Notes: generated from the letters alone by a model not told the origin. 64,000 bases of DNA from SZAS-103 sp038216155 (GCA_038216155.1 JBBQQH010000002.1:1-64000), one strand, 5' to 3'. Numbered from the stretch's first letter, positions 33,747 through 43,097 are shown. Program-made: numbers and translations.

Positions 33747-35609
33747 TTGGTTTGCGGCGCCGTTTTGCGTTGTCCTATCCTGCCTTTGCGTGGTGCACCA
33801 AACTTGCAATCGCTTGTCTCCAATCAGTCATTGCCGCCGACCTCGCGCCTGACGCCTGGACGTTTGTCGTTCGCCAGCGTGTTGGCGGCGTTGGTGGAGG
33901 ACGGGCTGATCGTGGCTGCCGATGTTGCCCGCGCGCAACTCTCGATGCGCGATGCACGCAACATTGGCGCGGTGCATCCGCTGGTGCTGCTGGCCAACCT
34001 CAAACTCGCGGCCACCCAGCCGCTAGGCACCGAATTGAGTCTCGAGCGCCTCACTGAATGGCTGGCGCGCGAAACCGGACTCGATTATTTGCGCATCGAT
34101 CCAACCCGGGTCGATGTGGCCGCAGTCACCGGCGTGGTCTCGCACGCGTACGCGCAACGACACCGGATTTTGCCGATCGCGGTTGAACCCGATCGCGTGT
34201 TGATCGCCACCAGCGAGCCGACCGACTGTGCCTGGGTCGAGGACATCAAGCCGCTGATCCAGCGCAAGATTGACCTCGTGGTGGTCAACCCGCTGGATTT
34301 GCATCGCTACACGATGGAGTTTTTTGGCGTTACCCGGTCGGTGCGCGGCGCCAAGGATGGTCGCGAGCAATCGGCCGGTCTGCCGAGTTTCGAGCAACTG
34401 GTGGAACTCGGGCGCACCGGCGAAGTCGGCGCCGACGATCACCACATCGTGCACATCGTCGACTGGATTTTGCAGTACGCCTACGAGCAACGCGCGTCCG
34501 ACATCCACCTGGAGCCGCGCCGCGAGATCAGCCGCGTGCGTTTTCGCATCGATGGCGTACTGCACAAGGTGTTCGAGTTGCCGACGCCGGTGATGATCGC
34601 GGCGGTTAGCCGGATCAAGGTGCTGGGCCGGATGGATCTGGCCGAACGCCGGCGCCCGCAAGATGGTCGCATCAAGACCCGCTCGCCGGGCGGGCGCGAA
34701 GTCGAGATGCGGCTGTCCAGCATGCCGACCGCATTCGGCGAGAAATGCGTGATGCGCATTTTCGATCCGGATACCGCGCTGAAACCCTTCGACCAACTCG
34801 GATTCAACGAGATTGAATCGAGTGGCTGGAACGATCTGGTGCAGCGTCCGCACGGCATCGTGTTGGTGACCGGGCCGACCGGATCGGGCAAGACCACCAC
34901 GCTGTATTCCACGCTCAAGCAGCTCGCGAGTCCTGAGGTCAACGTCTGCACGGTGGAAGACCCGATCGAAATGATCGCGCCCGAGTTCAACCAGATGCAG
35001 GTGCACTCCGCGATCGGGCTGGACTTCGCCAGCGGTGTGCGCACGTTGCTGCGGCAAGATCCGGACATCATCATGATCGGCGAGATTCGCGATCTGGAAA
35101 CCGCGCAGATGGCGGTGCAGGCCGCACTCACCGGCCATCTGGTGCTGTCCACGCTGCACACCAACGATGCCGCATCAGCAATCACGCGCCTGCTCGACCT
35201 CGGCATCCCGCATTACCTGCTGGCGTCGACCCTCAACGGCGTGCTGGCGCAGCGGTTGGTGCGCACGCTGTGCCCGCATTGCAAGCAGCCGCAGCCGGTG
35301 CCGCGTGAGGCGTGGCGCGCGCTGCTGCAACGCGATCAGGCGCCGCCGGTAATCGACAATGCGCATGTCGCAGTCGGATGCCTGGAATGCCGGCGCACCG
35401 GATTTCTCGGCCGCGTCGGTTTGTACGAACTATTGCCGATCTCGCCGGCACTACGCCGGCTGATCAAGCCCGAAATGGTGTTGTCCGAATTCACCCGCGC
35501 CGCGGTCGACGAAGGCATGCGGCCGTTGCGTATGGCCGGCGCCGACAAGGTGGCCGAGGGCGTGACCACCATCGAGGAAATCCTTTCCACCTTGCCTCCG
35601 CACGAATGA
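33747..35609 (+). CDS. GspE/PulE/PilB-family secretion or pilus ATPase
   Basis: A 620-residue AAA-type ATPase of type II secretion or type IV pilus systems. The N-terminal MshEN/T2SSE-N region (about 40-190) is followed by the NTPase core: Walker A GPTGSGKTTT (about 376-385), the Asp box with EDPIE, Walker B LLRQDPDIIMIGEIRD, and the His box THLVLSTLHTN-like segment. A C4 zinc motif (Cys509, Cys512, Cys545, Cys548) is typical of GspE and PilB. No other secretion or pilin gene is nearby, so its machine is unknown. The start is uncertain (TTG 33747 is the longest reading; shorter ones are possible). It overlaps the next gene by 4 bp. Confidence 0.9.
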   Translation: MVCGAVLRCPILPLRGAPNLQSLVSNQSLPPTSRLTPGRLSFASVLAALVEDGLIVAADVARAQLSMRDARNIGAVHPLVLLANLKLAATQPLGTELSLERLTEWLARETGLDYLRIDPTRVDVAAVTGVVSHAYAQRHRILPIAVEPDRVLIATSEPTDCAWVEDIKPLIQRKIDLVVVNPLDLHRYTMEFFGVTRSVRGAKDGREQSAGLPSFEQLVELGRTGEVGADDHHIVHIVDWILQYAYEQRASDIHLEPRREISRVRFRIDGVLHKVFELPTPVMIAAVSRIKVLGRMDLAERRRPQDGRIKTRSPGGREVEMRLSSMPTAFGEKCVMRIFDPDTALKPFDQLGFNEIESSGWNDLVQRPHGIVLVTGPTGSGKTTTLYSTLKQLASPEVNVCTVEDPIEMIAPEFNQMQVHSAIGLDFASGVRTLLRQDPDIIMIGEIRDLETAQMAVQAALTGHLVLSTLHTNDAASAITRLLDLGIPHYLLASTLNGVLAQRLVRTLCPHCKQPQPVPREAWRALLQRDQAPPVIDNAHVAVGCLECRRTGFLGRVGLYELLPISPALRRLIKPEMVLSEFTRAAVDEGMRPLRMAGADKVAEGVTTIEEILSTLPPHE

Positions 35610-36343
35610 CTACTCTTCCCTTTTTGATCATTGAAACCGGACAACCGACGCCGTCGCTGCGCAAGCTCGGTACCTTCGCGCACTGGATTCGGGTGTCCGC
35701 CGGATTGAGTCGCGAGCAAGCACTGGCCTATCGCGTGATGGACGGCGATGCACTGCCGCGTCGCGATGGCTTTGCCGGCGCGATCGTCACTGGCTCCGGC
35801 GCGATGGTGACCGAGCGCCTGGACTGGAGCGAACGCACCGCGCAATGGTTGAACGATGCAGCCAATGCAGGTTTTCCATTGTTCGGCATTTGCTACGGAC
35901 ACCAGTTGATCGCGCACGCCCTTGGCGGCCGCGTCGACTTCAACCCGCGCGGACGCGAGATGGGAACGATGGCAATCGAGCGCGCAAGCAACGGCAAAGG
36001 CCCGGCGAGCGAAGATCCGTTATTCGGCGCGTATCCGTCGTCGTTCAAGGCACACGTCACCCATTTGCAAAGTGTGATTCGCCTGCCCGAAGGCGCGACG
36101 CGGCTTGCCCGCTCAGCGCTGGACGAACATCACGCGTATCGCATCGGCAATGCCTGGGGCGTGCAGTTCCACCCCGAGTTCAGCGCCGGAATGATGCGCG
36201 GTTACATCCACGCCAAACGCGATGCCTTGACCACTGAAGGCTTGGACGCGCGCGCAATGCATACGGCGGTGCGCTCCACGCCGCATGCGCGCGGCGTGTT
36301 GCGCGGATTCGTGCGACATGCACGCCGCTTGCGCGAGGCTTGA
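35606..36343 (+). CDS. Class I glutamine amidotransferase
   Basis: A 245-residue stand-alone GATase1 domain. The nucleophile is Cys96 in GICYGHQL, and the His/Glu pair is in QFHPEF (His189, Glu191). It resembles the YfeJ/GuaA-N group often labelled glutamine amidotransferase; the acceptor is unknown. The start ATG 35606 overlaps the upstream ATPase stop (ATGA) and the next gene starts 2 bp after its stop, so these three genes form an operon whose products have no obvious common role. Confidence 0.9.
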   Translation: MTTLPFLIIETGQPTPSLRKLGTFAHWIRVSAGLSREQALAYRVMDGDALPRRDGFAGAIVTGSGAMVTERLDWSERTAQWLNDAANAGFPLFGICYGHQLIAHALGGRVDFNPRGREMGTMAIERASNGKGPASEDPLFGAYPSSFKAHVTHLQSVIRLPEGATRLARSALDEHHAYRIGNAWGVQFHPEFSAGMMRGYIHAKRDALTTEGLDARAMHTAVRSTPHARGVLRGFVRHARRLREA

Positions 36344-36345
36344 GC

Positions 36346-37203
36346 ATGGCCCTGTATCGCATCACTCCCGCCGCGCGCGGAATGCAATGGCTGAAGGCCG
36401 CAATCGGCATGGTCGACCGCAATCCGCGCGGCCTGCTGATGGTCTCGCTGGCATTCATCATCATCGGGCAATTGCCCAGCCTTTTCGGATCGTTGCAGCA
36501 GTTGGCGGAGCTGCTGATGTTCGTCGTGCTGATGATTGGGCCGGCGCTGGCGGGTGGTTTGATGCACGCGATCGCCGAGGCCGAGGCCGGGCGGCCGGTA
36601 TCGTTGGGCCAGCTGTTTGAAGCGTTCCGCAGGCCAGGCAGGCTGCTGCCGATGCTGGTGCTCGGCATGCTGACGGTGCTCGCTTTGCTGTTGCTGGTTT
36701 TTGCTGCCGAAAAAGTGCTCGGCCCCGACAACATCGCGTTGCTGGTGAAGATCGGAAGCCAGCAGTTGCAGCCCGACGAGGCAACGATGGAGCAACTCGC
36801 GCAGCCGTTGTTGCGCTTCCTGATGCTGGCGACGGTGATTGCTTTCGTTCTTTTTACCGGATTGTTTTTCGCGGTACCGCGTGTGCTGTTCGATGGCCGA
36901 CCGCCACTCGCCGCATTCCTGGAGAGCTTCGCTGCGTGCGCGGCCAATGTGTTGCCTCTGACCGTGTACGGGTTGGCCTTTGTTGCGCTGATGTTTGTCG
37001 CCGTGCTCGTGTTTGCTGTGTTAAGCCTGTTGCTTGGCCTGCTCGGCAAGCTGGGCGCGGCGCTGGGTTTCGTACTTTATCTAGCTTGGCTGACACTAGT
37101 CGTGCTGGTTAGCACGTCAGGCAATTACCTTGCCTGGCGCGATGTATTCGGTCACACCCAAAGCGACCCCGCCGTGCCGCATCACACCGGTATCGAAGTC
37201 TGA
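36346..37203 (+). CDS. BPSS1780 family inner-membrane protein
   Basis: A 285-residue membrane protein beginning with the family's YRITPAARGMQWLKAA pattern and NPRGLL, then about six hydrophobic helices (roughly 26-44, 52-75, 98-118, 155-180, 195-220, 225-260). The function is unknown; members are common in beta- and gammaproteobacteria. The start is ATG 36346, 2 bp after the amidotransferase stop. It converges with tatC; a hairpin lies between and partly within the stop region. Confidence 0.85.
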   Translation: MALYRITPAARGMQWLKAAIGMVDRNPRGLLMVSLAFIIIGQLPSLFGSLQQLAELLMFVVLMIGPALAGGLMHAIAEAEAGRPVSLGQLFEAFRRPGRLLPMLVLGMLTVLALLLLVFAAEKVLGPDNIALLVKIGSQQLQPDEATMEQLAQPLLRFLMLATVIAFVLFTGLFFAVPRVLFDGRPPLAAFLESFAACAANVLPLTVYGLAFVALMFVAVLVFAVLSLLLGLLGKLGAALGFVLYLAWLTLVVLVSTSGNYLAWRDVFGHTQSDPAVPHHTGIEV

Positions 37204-37207
37204 GCTT

Positions 37208-37239
37208 CGCGCGCTGAGTTCAACCGGGCACAGCGCGCG
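37208..37239. terminator. Hairpin shared by the convergent BPSS1780-type gene and tatC
   Basis: CGCGCGCTG (37208-37216) pairs with CAGCGCGCG (37231-37239), loop 14 nt. It spans the end of tatC and follows the plus-strand stop by 4 bp. There is no T-run, so strength is uncertain, but the placement between convergent stops suggests a bidirectional terminator. Confidence 0.45.
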
Positions 37240-37969
37240 GCTTCACCGCAATCCGCGCCGCGATCAACCCGAGCTCGTACAACAGCACCATCGGAATCGC
37301 CAGCATCAATTGCGAGATTACGTCCGGTGGCGTCAGGATCGCGGCGATCACGAATGCGCCCACAATCGCATACGGTCGCGCGCCGGTGAGTTGTTGCGGC
37401 GTAACCCAGCCAAGCAAGGCGAGGATCACCACCGCGACTGGCACTTCAAAACTCGCACCAAACGCGAGAAACATCACGCTGACGAAATCCAGGTAATGGC
37501 TGATGTCGGTCATCATGCTCACGCCTTCGGGCGTGACACCGGTGAGGAAGCCAAACACCGTTGGCAGCACCAGAAAATACGCAAACGCGCAGCCGGCGTA
37601 GAACAGCGTGCCTGCGGACACCAGCAGCGGCACTGCCATCCGCCGTTCGTTGCGATACAACCCGGGCGCGACGAACGCCCATAGCTGGTAGATCACGTAC
37701 GGCATCGCCAACATCAACGCAGTGAGAAAGGTGAGTTTGACCGGCACCAGAAATGGCGACGAAACATCGATCGCAACGAGTTTGGCGCCGACCGGTAAGC
37801 GCGACAGCAGCGGCTGCGCGAGCCACGCATACAGTCGCTGCGAGAACGGCATCAGCGCGCCGAACACCAACATCACCACCAGCACCGATCGCAACAAGCG
37901 CGAACGCAGCTCGAGCAGGTGCGAGAACAGGCCTTGGCTGGCGTCGTGATCGGCGGCGGGTTCAGTCAT
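37220..37969 (-). CDS. tatC: Sec-independent protein translocase TatC
   Basis: A 249-residue, six-helix inner-membrane receptor of the twin-arginine translocase. Typical signatures are HLLELRSRLLRS near the N-terminus (Glu in the signal-binding site), FLVPVKL-type loop, the periplasmic FAPGLYRNERR and the FGASFEVPV helix with a buried Glu. It binds RR signal peptides together with TatB. The start is ATG 37969, overlapping the tatB stop by 8 bp. It is last in tatA-tatB-tatC. Confidence 0.96.
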   Translation of the reverse strand: MTEPAADHDASQGLFSHLLELRSRLLRSVLVVMLVFGALMPFSQRLYAWLAQPLLSRLPVGAKLVAIDVSSPFLVPVKLTFLTALMLAMPYVIYQLWAFVAPGLYRNERRMAVPLLVSAGTLFYAGCAFAYFLVLPTVFGFLTGVTPEGVSMMTDISHYLDFVSVMFLAFGASFEVPVAVVILALLGWVTPQQLTGARPYAIVGAFVIAAILTPPDVISQLMLAIPMVLLYELGLIAARIAVKPRAVPG

Positions 37970-38447
37970 CGAAGGCTTTGCCCGGCTCGCGCGATTCGAG
38001 CGCTGGCGTGTTGGCTGACCCGCGTGTCGCAGCGCTGCTTTCGACGTCGCGCAGTTCTGCATCAGGCATGTGCGCAAGGCGCGCCGGCATTTCCATCATG
38101 TCGCGCAACGGGTCGGGCGCGTCGCCTGGATTGGACGCTTGCGCGGACTCGCCATTCGCGGGTTGCTGGGGCAGGGATCCCGCCGGCGGCACACGCGAAG
38201 GATCAACCAACGCCTGCATTTCGCCCAGCCCGTCGCGCAATTGCGCATGGCTCTCTCGCAGGGTGCGGCGCAACTCCTCGTCGGCGATTTCGTTTTCGAG
38301 TTCGGCCTTGACCGAATTCCACTGCGAACGCGCCTTGCGCATCCACATCCCGGCCAGACGCGCGGCCTTGGGCAAGCGCTCGGGGCCGAGCACCAGCAGC
38401 GCGACCAAGCCGATCATCAGGATTTCGCCGAAGCCAATGTCAAACAC
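37962..38447 (-). CDS. tatB: Sec-independent protein translocase TatB
   Basis: A 161-residue TatB: an N-terminal helix (FDIGFGEILMIGLVALLVLGPERLP region), the Gly-Pro hinge, an amphipathic helix and a long acidic, Pro/Ala-rich tail. It forms the substrate-binding site with TatC. The start is taken as GTG 38447, which gives the family N-terminus VFDIGF; a GTG nine codons upstream would add an unusual tail. The stop overlaps tatC. Confidence 0.93.
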   Translation of the reverse strand: MFDIGFGEILMIGLVALLVLGPERLPKAARLAGMWMRKARSQWNSVKAELENEIADEELRRTLRESHAQLRDGLGEMQALVDPSRVPPAGSLPQQPANGESAQASNPGDAPDPLRDMMEMPARLAHMPDAELRDVESSAATRGSANTPALESREPGKAFDD

Positions 38448-38501
38448 GATTGTTTCGCCCGCGCAGTCGGCCACTCAGGGCATCAATCACCCATGCCCCT
38501 G

Positions 38502-38777
38502 TCACTGATCCCGACGTTGCGCGTCAGGATCAGGGCGCTGAACCGCCTCGGGATCCGGGATCGTGGTCGTATGGATGGTTGGATCAACCGGCCGCAGCAC
38601 CGGCGGCGGCAACGCCTCGGGCGGCGCGTCGGGCTTGTCCTCGTCGCGCATGCCTTTCTTGAACTCCTTGACCGCATTGCCGATGTCCTTGGCGCCGCCG
38701 GTCAGGCGCTTGGTGCCGAACACCACCAACACGATCACCAGCACGATCAACCAGTGCCAGATGCTGAAACTGCCCAT
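38502..38777 (-). CDS. tatA: Sec-independent protein translocase TatA
   Basis: A 91-residue TatA with the canonical MGSFSIWHWLIVLVIVL start, the FG hinge (VVFGTKRL) and amphipathic helix GGAKDIGNAVKEFKKGM, followed by a Pro-rich tail. It oligomerises to form the translocation path for folded Tat substrates. GCAGGT precedes the ATG. It is first in tatABC, with 54 bp to tatB. Confidence 0.96.
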   Translation of the reverse strand: MGSFSIWHWLIVLVIVLVVFGTKRLTGGAKDIGNAVKEFKKGMRDEDKPDAPPEALPPPVLRPVDPTIHTTTIPDPEAVQRPDPDAQRRDQ

Positions 38778-38836
38778 GACCTGCTCGCTAGTTAGGGAAA
38801 CGTATCAAGGATAACGCAGCGCCCGCGAGGCGTGCG

Positions 38837-39673
38837 TCAATGTTCGTCCAATGGAGCGGTTTGCGCCGGCTGCGGTTGACGGCGTTCATCCTCAGGCGCT
38901 GGCGCCTCACGCTGTGGCGCGGCATTTGCGGGCGCATCAAAATCGCCCGCGACCGGCGGGTCGTACACGCGCTCGGTGGACTGCTCGTCACGTCGATCAC
39001 TGACCGCGTTGGTTTCTTCCAATTTATCGCGAAAATCCACCACCTGCACTGGCGGCGCTGCGACCCGACCCTCGAAGATCATTCGCGGCGTGGTGTCGGG
39101 GCCATACACAGCCTCGTTGGAATGATCGTCGATCGCAATCACCGCGCCGTTCAATGCGATCCCGGCGAACAGGCCGCGGGCGCGCGAGTACGAATAGATT
39201 TCGGCGCGCAGATTGCCGTCCGTCGCGACTTCGCCGGCGCGACCAACCGGCCCGGCGGCCACCGACGCATCGGCGCCGAGAGTGAATTTGCCGTTGACGA
39301 TCGAATCCACGCCGCGGCGCGTGTTGAAGATCAGCACCACATCAGCGCTTTGCACGCCGACCTGGAAGCCGATGCTGGCGCCGGTCAGGGTAATGAAGGT
39401 GGGGTTGCTCCAGGTGCCGTCTGCACTGCGCACGGCGATCAGTCCGCGCCCGCGGCGGCCCGCAACCACGAAGCCGGCTCGCACGACATGCGGAATCACC
39501 GCGATCGCCTGCGCGTGATCGAACATCGCTTGCGGAATGCCGTCTTCCGGAATGCGCATGATCTCGTCGAGCACCTGAGACGCATCGCGGGAGCGATCGA
39601 GTTCAGGCGCACCAGCAAATGCGGGGGCCATGGCTAGCAGCAGGCTTGTTGCGAGGATCGTCCAGCGGCGCAT
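38837..39673 (-). CDS. SYLF-domain (YSC84-like) lipid-binding exported protein
   Basis: A 278-residue protein with a signal peptide (1-20, AFA-GA) and a SYLF domain (about 30-205): FDHAQAIAVIPHVVRAGFVVAGRRGRGLIA, GASIGFQVGVQSADVVLIF and YSYSRARGLFAGIALNGAVI. SYLF domains bind phosphoinositides in eukaryotes; the bacterial role is unknown, probably at the envelope. The C-terminal ~60 residues are acidic, Pro/Gln-rich and unstructured. CGGAG precedes the ATG. It is divergent from hemH across a 219-bp gap in which nothing else was seen, and lies 59 bp upstream of tatA. Confidence 0.9.
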   Translation of the reverse strand: MRRWTILATSLLLAMAPAFAGAPELDRSRDASQVLDEIMRIPEDGIPQAMFDHAQAIAVIPHVVRAGFVVAGRRGRGLIAVRSADGTWSNPTFITLTGASIGFQVGVQSADVVLIFNTRRGVDSIVNGKFTLGADASVAAGPVGRAGEVATDGNLRAEIYSYSRARGLFAGIALNGAVIAIDDHSNEAVYGPDTTPRMIFEGRVAAPPVQVVDFRDKLEETNAVSDRRDEQSTERVYDPPVAGDFDAPANAAPQREAPAPEDERRQPQPAQTAPLDEH

Positions 39674-39892
39674 GCGGGCTCCGGGTGAGTTTGGGGGGAA
39701 TGCATTTGGCTCCCGATTTCAAGATCGAGGCAAGCCAACATCGGCGAATCAATGCGAGAAGTTGAAAGTATCGCGCATGGCAATGAATCGGGAATGAGTC
39801 GGCGCCACACTCCGTCGACGATTCCTTGATCGCCGCGATGCTATGGTTGCGCCCGCCATCGAGGCGCCTCTCCCCACCGATGCGATTGACCG

Positions 39893-40921
39893 ATGCAATC
39901 GATGTTCCCCACCGAACCCGGCACCGCGGTGCTGATCGTGAACCTTGGCACGCCCGATGCGCCGGATGCGGCGTCGGTGCGGCGTTTTCTTGCGCAATTC
40001 CTGCACGATCACCGCGTGGTCGACCTGACCCGCTGGCTCTGGTGTCCGCTGCTGCATGGCGTAATCCTGCCGCTGCGCTCGCCGCGGGTGGCGCGCAAGT
40101 ACAAGGAGGTCTGGATTGCAGGTGAGGGCTCGCCATTGCGCGTTCACACCCAAGCTCTGACCGATGCCATCGCCACCCGATTGCCCGGCGTGCGCGTGGC
40201 GATGGCGATGCGCTACGGAAATCCCGGAATTCCAGAAGTGCTGCGCGGCCTGCGCAATGGCGGTAACGAGCAGGCCGATGGTGGCCCTAATCATCTGCGC
40301 CAGTTGCTGGTATTGCCGCTGTATCCGCAATACTCGGCGACGACGACGGCGAGTGTGTTCGACGCCGTCGGTGCCGAACTGGCGCGCTGGGAAAATCAGC
40401 CCGCACTGCGCAGCATTCGTGACTACCATCAGGATGCGGCGTGGCTCGACGCGCAGGCCGAGCAGATCGCCCGCCTGCGTGGCGATGCACCGGGTCAGAA
40501 GCTGTTGCTGTCCTTCCACGGCATTCCCGAGCGCTACGTGCAACGCGGCGATCCGTATCCACGCGAATGCGAAGCCAGCGCGGCAGCAATTGCGGAACGA
40601 CTGCATCTCACGCCCGATCAATGGCTGTTGAGCTACCAGTCGCGCTTTGGCCGCGAACGCTGGCTCGGTCCGGCCACGATTGAGGTACTCCGTGATTGGG
40701 GCCGGGCCGGTATTCGCACGGTCGATGTCATCTGTCCCGGGTTTGCGGTGGATTGCCTGGAAACACTGGAGGAAATCGCGCTGTTCAACGCAGAGGCATT
40801 TCGCGACGCTGGTGGGCAGACGCTGCGTTATCTGCCGGCGCTCAATGCCGAACCCGCGCACGCCGACGCGCTGGCGGCACTGATCCGTCGCAACCTGGTC
40901 GGCTGGAGCACTGCTGCATGA
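39893..40921 (+). CDS. hemH: Ferrochelatase
   Basis: A 342-residue enzyme inserting Fe(II) into protoporphyrin IX, the last step of heme synthesis. The N-terminus has LIVNLGTPDAP; YPQYSATTTAS and the metal-site His209 in LLSFHGIPERY are conserved, and the acidic ICPGFAVDCLETLEEI near the C-terminus carries the catalytic Glu. No Fe-S cluster cysteines or membrane tail are evident. The start is ATG 39893, with Met4 an alternative. It overlaps the next gene by 4 bp. Confidence 0.96.
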   Translation: MQSMFPTEPGTAVLIVNLGTPDAPDAASVRRFLAQFLHDHRVVDLTRWLWCPLLHGVILPLRSPRVARKYKEVWIAGEGSPLRVHTQALTDAIATRLPGVRVAMAMRYGNPGIPEVLRGLRNGGNEQADGGPNHLRQLLVLPLYPQYSATTTASVFDAVGAELARWENQPALRSIRDYHQDAAWLDAQAEQIARLRGDAPGQKLLLSFHGIPERYVQRGDPYPRECEASAAAIAERLHLTPDQWLLSYQSRFGRERWLGPATIEVLRDWGRAGIRTVDVICPGFAVDCLETLEEIALFNAEAFRDAGGQTLRYLPALNAEPAHADALAALIRRNLVGWSTAA

Positions 40922-41850
40922 GCGACACGCGGTCCGCATCGACGCCCGCCCTGCGCGAAATCGAAATCGACACCGCGCGCGGCCGCATCAACGCCTTGCG
41001 CATCCATCGACAGGCTCAGGACGATCGGGACCCGCAGCGCCCGCCGCTGCTGGCCTTGCACGGATGGCTCGACAACGCCGCGAGTTTCATCCCGCTGGCA
41101 CCGTATCTGGAAGCTTTCGACTTGGTCGCACTAGACCTGCCCGGCCACGGCGCGTCCGCGCATCGGCCGCCGGGTTACGACTACGTGTTCGTCGACTGGA
41201 TTCACGACGTGCTCGACGTGCTCGATGTGCTCGGCTGGTCGCAAGCCTGCGTGCTGGGTCATTCGATGGGCGGCGCGATTGCCACGCTGGTTGCCGCGGC
41301 CGCGCCCGAGCGCGTGCAACGGCTTGCATTGATTGAAGCACTCGGGCCGCTGGCTGGTGATCCGTCACAGGCCGGCACGCGCCTGCGCGAAACGGTTGCC
41401 ACCCGGCGCTCGGTCGCCAGCCGCTTTGCGCCGGACGGAATCCGAAGCAACGGCCCGCGAGTGATCGCCGATATCGACACTGCGGTTGCCGCGCGGCTCG
41501 CGGTCAATCGCATGAGCGATGAGGCTGCACGCCTGATCGTCAGCCGCAATCTGGCCGAAGTCGATGGGGGATTCATCTGGCGCAGCGATGCGCGCCTGAC
41601 TCTGCCGACGCAGATGCGTCTGGGCGAGGACGCAGTCCGCGACATCATCGCCGCCATTGAAGCGCCGACCTTGCTGATCGCTGCCGATCCGCCGCCACCG
41701 TATTTCACCGCAGGGCTTCGCGACGCACGCTTTGCATGCCTGCGCGATGGCCGCATGCAACTCGTGCCCGGCGGCCATCACCTGCACATGGAACAGCCGC
41801 AGGTGATCGCGCCGATGCTGCTGGATTTTCTGTTGGGTAGTGCTGTTTAA
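40918..41850 (+). CDS. Alpha/beta hydrolase
   Basis: A 310-residue alpha/beta-hydrolase fold protein: oxyanion HGWLDNAASF, DLPGHGAS, nucleophile Ser116 in GHSMGG, and a His near the end in VPGGHHLHME. It belongs to the MEST/YbfF-like esterase group; the substrate is unknown. Residues 29-38 (around HRQAQDDRDP) are encoded by a stretch matching the GACAGGCTCAGGAC repeat seen in comF, so this loop is probably repeat-derived. The start overlaps the hemH stop (ATGA), making an operon. Confidence 0.88.
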   Translation: MSDTRSASTPALREIEIDTARGRINALRIHRQAQDDRDPQRPPLLALHGWLDNAASFIPLAPYLEAFDLVALDLPGHGASAHRPPGYDYVFVDWIHDVLDVLDVLGWSQACVLGHSMGGAIATLVAAAAPERVQRLALIEALGPLAGDPSQAGTRLRETVATRRSVASRFAPDGIRSNGPRVIADIDTAVAARLAVNRMSDEAARLIVSRNLAEVDGGFIWRSDARLTLPTQMRLGEDAVRDIIAAIEAPTLLIAADPPPPYFTAGLRDARFACLRDGRMQLVPGGHHLHMEQPQVIAPMLLDFLLGSAV

Positions 41851-41990
41851 CTCGTCATTCCCGCGAAGGCGGAAGCGCTTCTCAACAGCCGCACGGCTGG
41901 TCTACCCATGGACTTTCGCTGTCCGATCTACAAGGCGCTGGATTCCCGCTTGACCATCCATTCGGCTGTTAAAGCCGCGGGAATGTCGAG
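41851..41990. repeat. 140-bp palindromic element after the hydrolase gene
   Basis: CTCGTCATTCCCGCG (41851-41865) and CGCGGGAATGTCGAG (41976-41990) are inverted ends differing at one position. Inside is a second CTGGATTCCCGC block. The ends match the widespread CGTCATTCCCGCGAA repeat family, also present at 57914-57991. It has no coding capacity and looks like a MITE- or REP-type element. Confidence 0.75.
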
Positions 41991-42055
41991 CAAAACAGCG
42001 CGCTGGTGAAATCGGAAGTGATACGCAATTGGTTCGATTGCCATGGCAAAAGGTT

Positions 42056-42850
42056 TTAACGCGCAATCCCCAACACGCATCGCAGCTCCGCCTTCAGCGC
42101 AACCCCTTCGCCATGCAGATAAGCACGCTCCTCGCGCCACTGCGGCCAGCGTACTTCGACCGCGTTCCAGAACGTACGCGAATGGTTGCGATGCAGCAGA
42201 TGACACAGCTCGTGCACCAGCACGTATTCAAATGCCGACGGTCGTCCCAGCACCAAGGCAAGATCGAGCGACAACGCATCGCGCGCGCTCAGCGATCCCC
42301 ACAACGATGACAGCGGACGAAAACGAACAGCCGATGGTGGACGCGGAAAAGTGTCGAGATATTTCGGCAACCAGCGCGCGACATCCGCACGCGCTTCGAT
42401 CAGATAAAACTCGCGCAACGCGCGCTGCGCCGATGCAATACCAGCGCGCGCCGGCAACTGGATGACGACGGCATCGTCCTCGCGCGCCACGCGCACATAG
42501 CGACCTTCGCGCCATGTCAGCAGAATGCGCTCGCCGCGTAGAGAAATCGATTCGGTTTCCAACCCGAATGGCGCAAGATCGTGTGCTGACTTCCAGCGTG
42601 GAAGTTGTGCCGCAACCCAGTCGCGATGCGCAAGCAAGAATGCATCCGCCGCGCGCAGTGACGCCCGCATCGGCAACGTCAACCGCACCCCGCGCTCGCT
42701 CACCGACAACTTGATACGCCGCGCCCGCGGATGCCGCACGCGCAGCACCGGAATCTCGGTGTCGTCGGCCAATCGCAAGGTGATCGATTCGCTGCACACG
42801 ACGGACTGGACGCGCGACGGTGCGATCAAGCGGCGCAGGAAGGAAGTCAT
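42056..42850 (-). CDS. YgjP-like (DUF45/M48-type) metallopeptidase
   Basis: A 264-residue protein of the YgjP/WLM-like group: an N-terminal beta-rich part (LRVRHPRARRIKLSVSERGVRL region) and a C-terminal zinc site VHELCHLLHRNHSRTFW, with His213, Glu214, His217 and a likely third ligand His223. The cellular role of YgjP is not well known; in several bacteria it is linked to restriction-modification loci. The start is ATG 42850; a GTG two codons upstream is possible. A truncated copy of its first ~125 codons lies at 46395-46773, and a trace of its start near 47249. Confidence 0.88.
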   Translation of the reverse strand: MTSFLRRLIAPSRVQSVVCSESITLRLADDTEIPVLRVRHPRARRIKLSVSERGVRLTLPMRASLRAADAFLLAHRDWVAAQLPRWKSAHDLAPFGLETESISLRGERILLTWREGRYVRVAREDDAVVIQLPARAGIASAQRALREFYLIEARADVARWLPKYLDTFPRPPSAVRFRPLSSLWGSLSARDALSLDLALVLGRPSAFEYVLVHELCHLLHRNHSRTFWNAVEVRWPQWREERAYLHGEGVALKAELRCVLGIAR

Positions 42851-43097
42851 TGGCACAGCATGCTGAAGCGAAACTTGCTGTCAAGCGCGTTTGCGTCAGT
42901 TTATACAGGAGCGTGCCAATGGTTGGTTTGGCTGGACAATTCCGCTACTAGCTACCGCCGCCTTGTGCCAGAAGCGGACATTCGCCAATGGATCACGACC
43001 CAAGTGTCAGGAAGAACGTGATCTGGCAAGCCAGAGCCTTTCAAAAGCACTGTTTACGACTCGCTGGAAATTCTCATTTGCGACGCTCCATTCCACA
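42851..43097. other. Gap with duplicated upstream region of the YgjP-like gene
   Basis: No gene is evident. The part up to about 42945 (including GCATGCTGAAGCGAAACTTG and GTGCCAATGGTTGG) is similar to 46774-46820 and, more fully, to 47273-47372. These are the sequences just upstream of the YgjP-like gene and its two remnants. Confidence 0.6.

Noticed and set aside
33747..35609. Assignment of the secretion ATPase to a specific type II secretion or type IV pilus system.
   Set aside because: No neighbouring secretin, pseudopilin or pilus gene is present, and the N-terminal domain does not decide between GspE and PilB.
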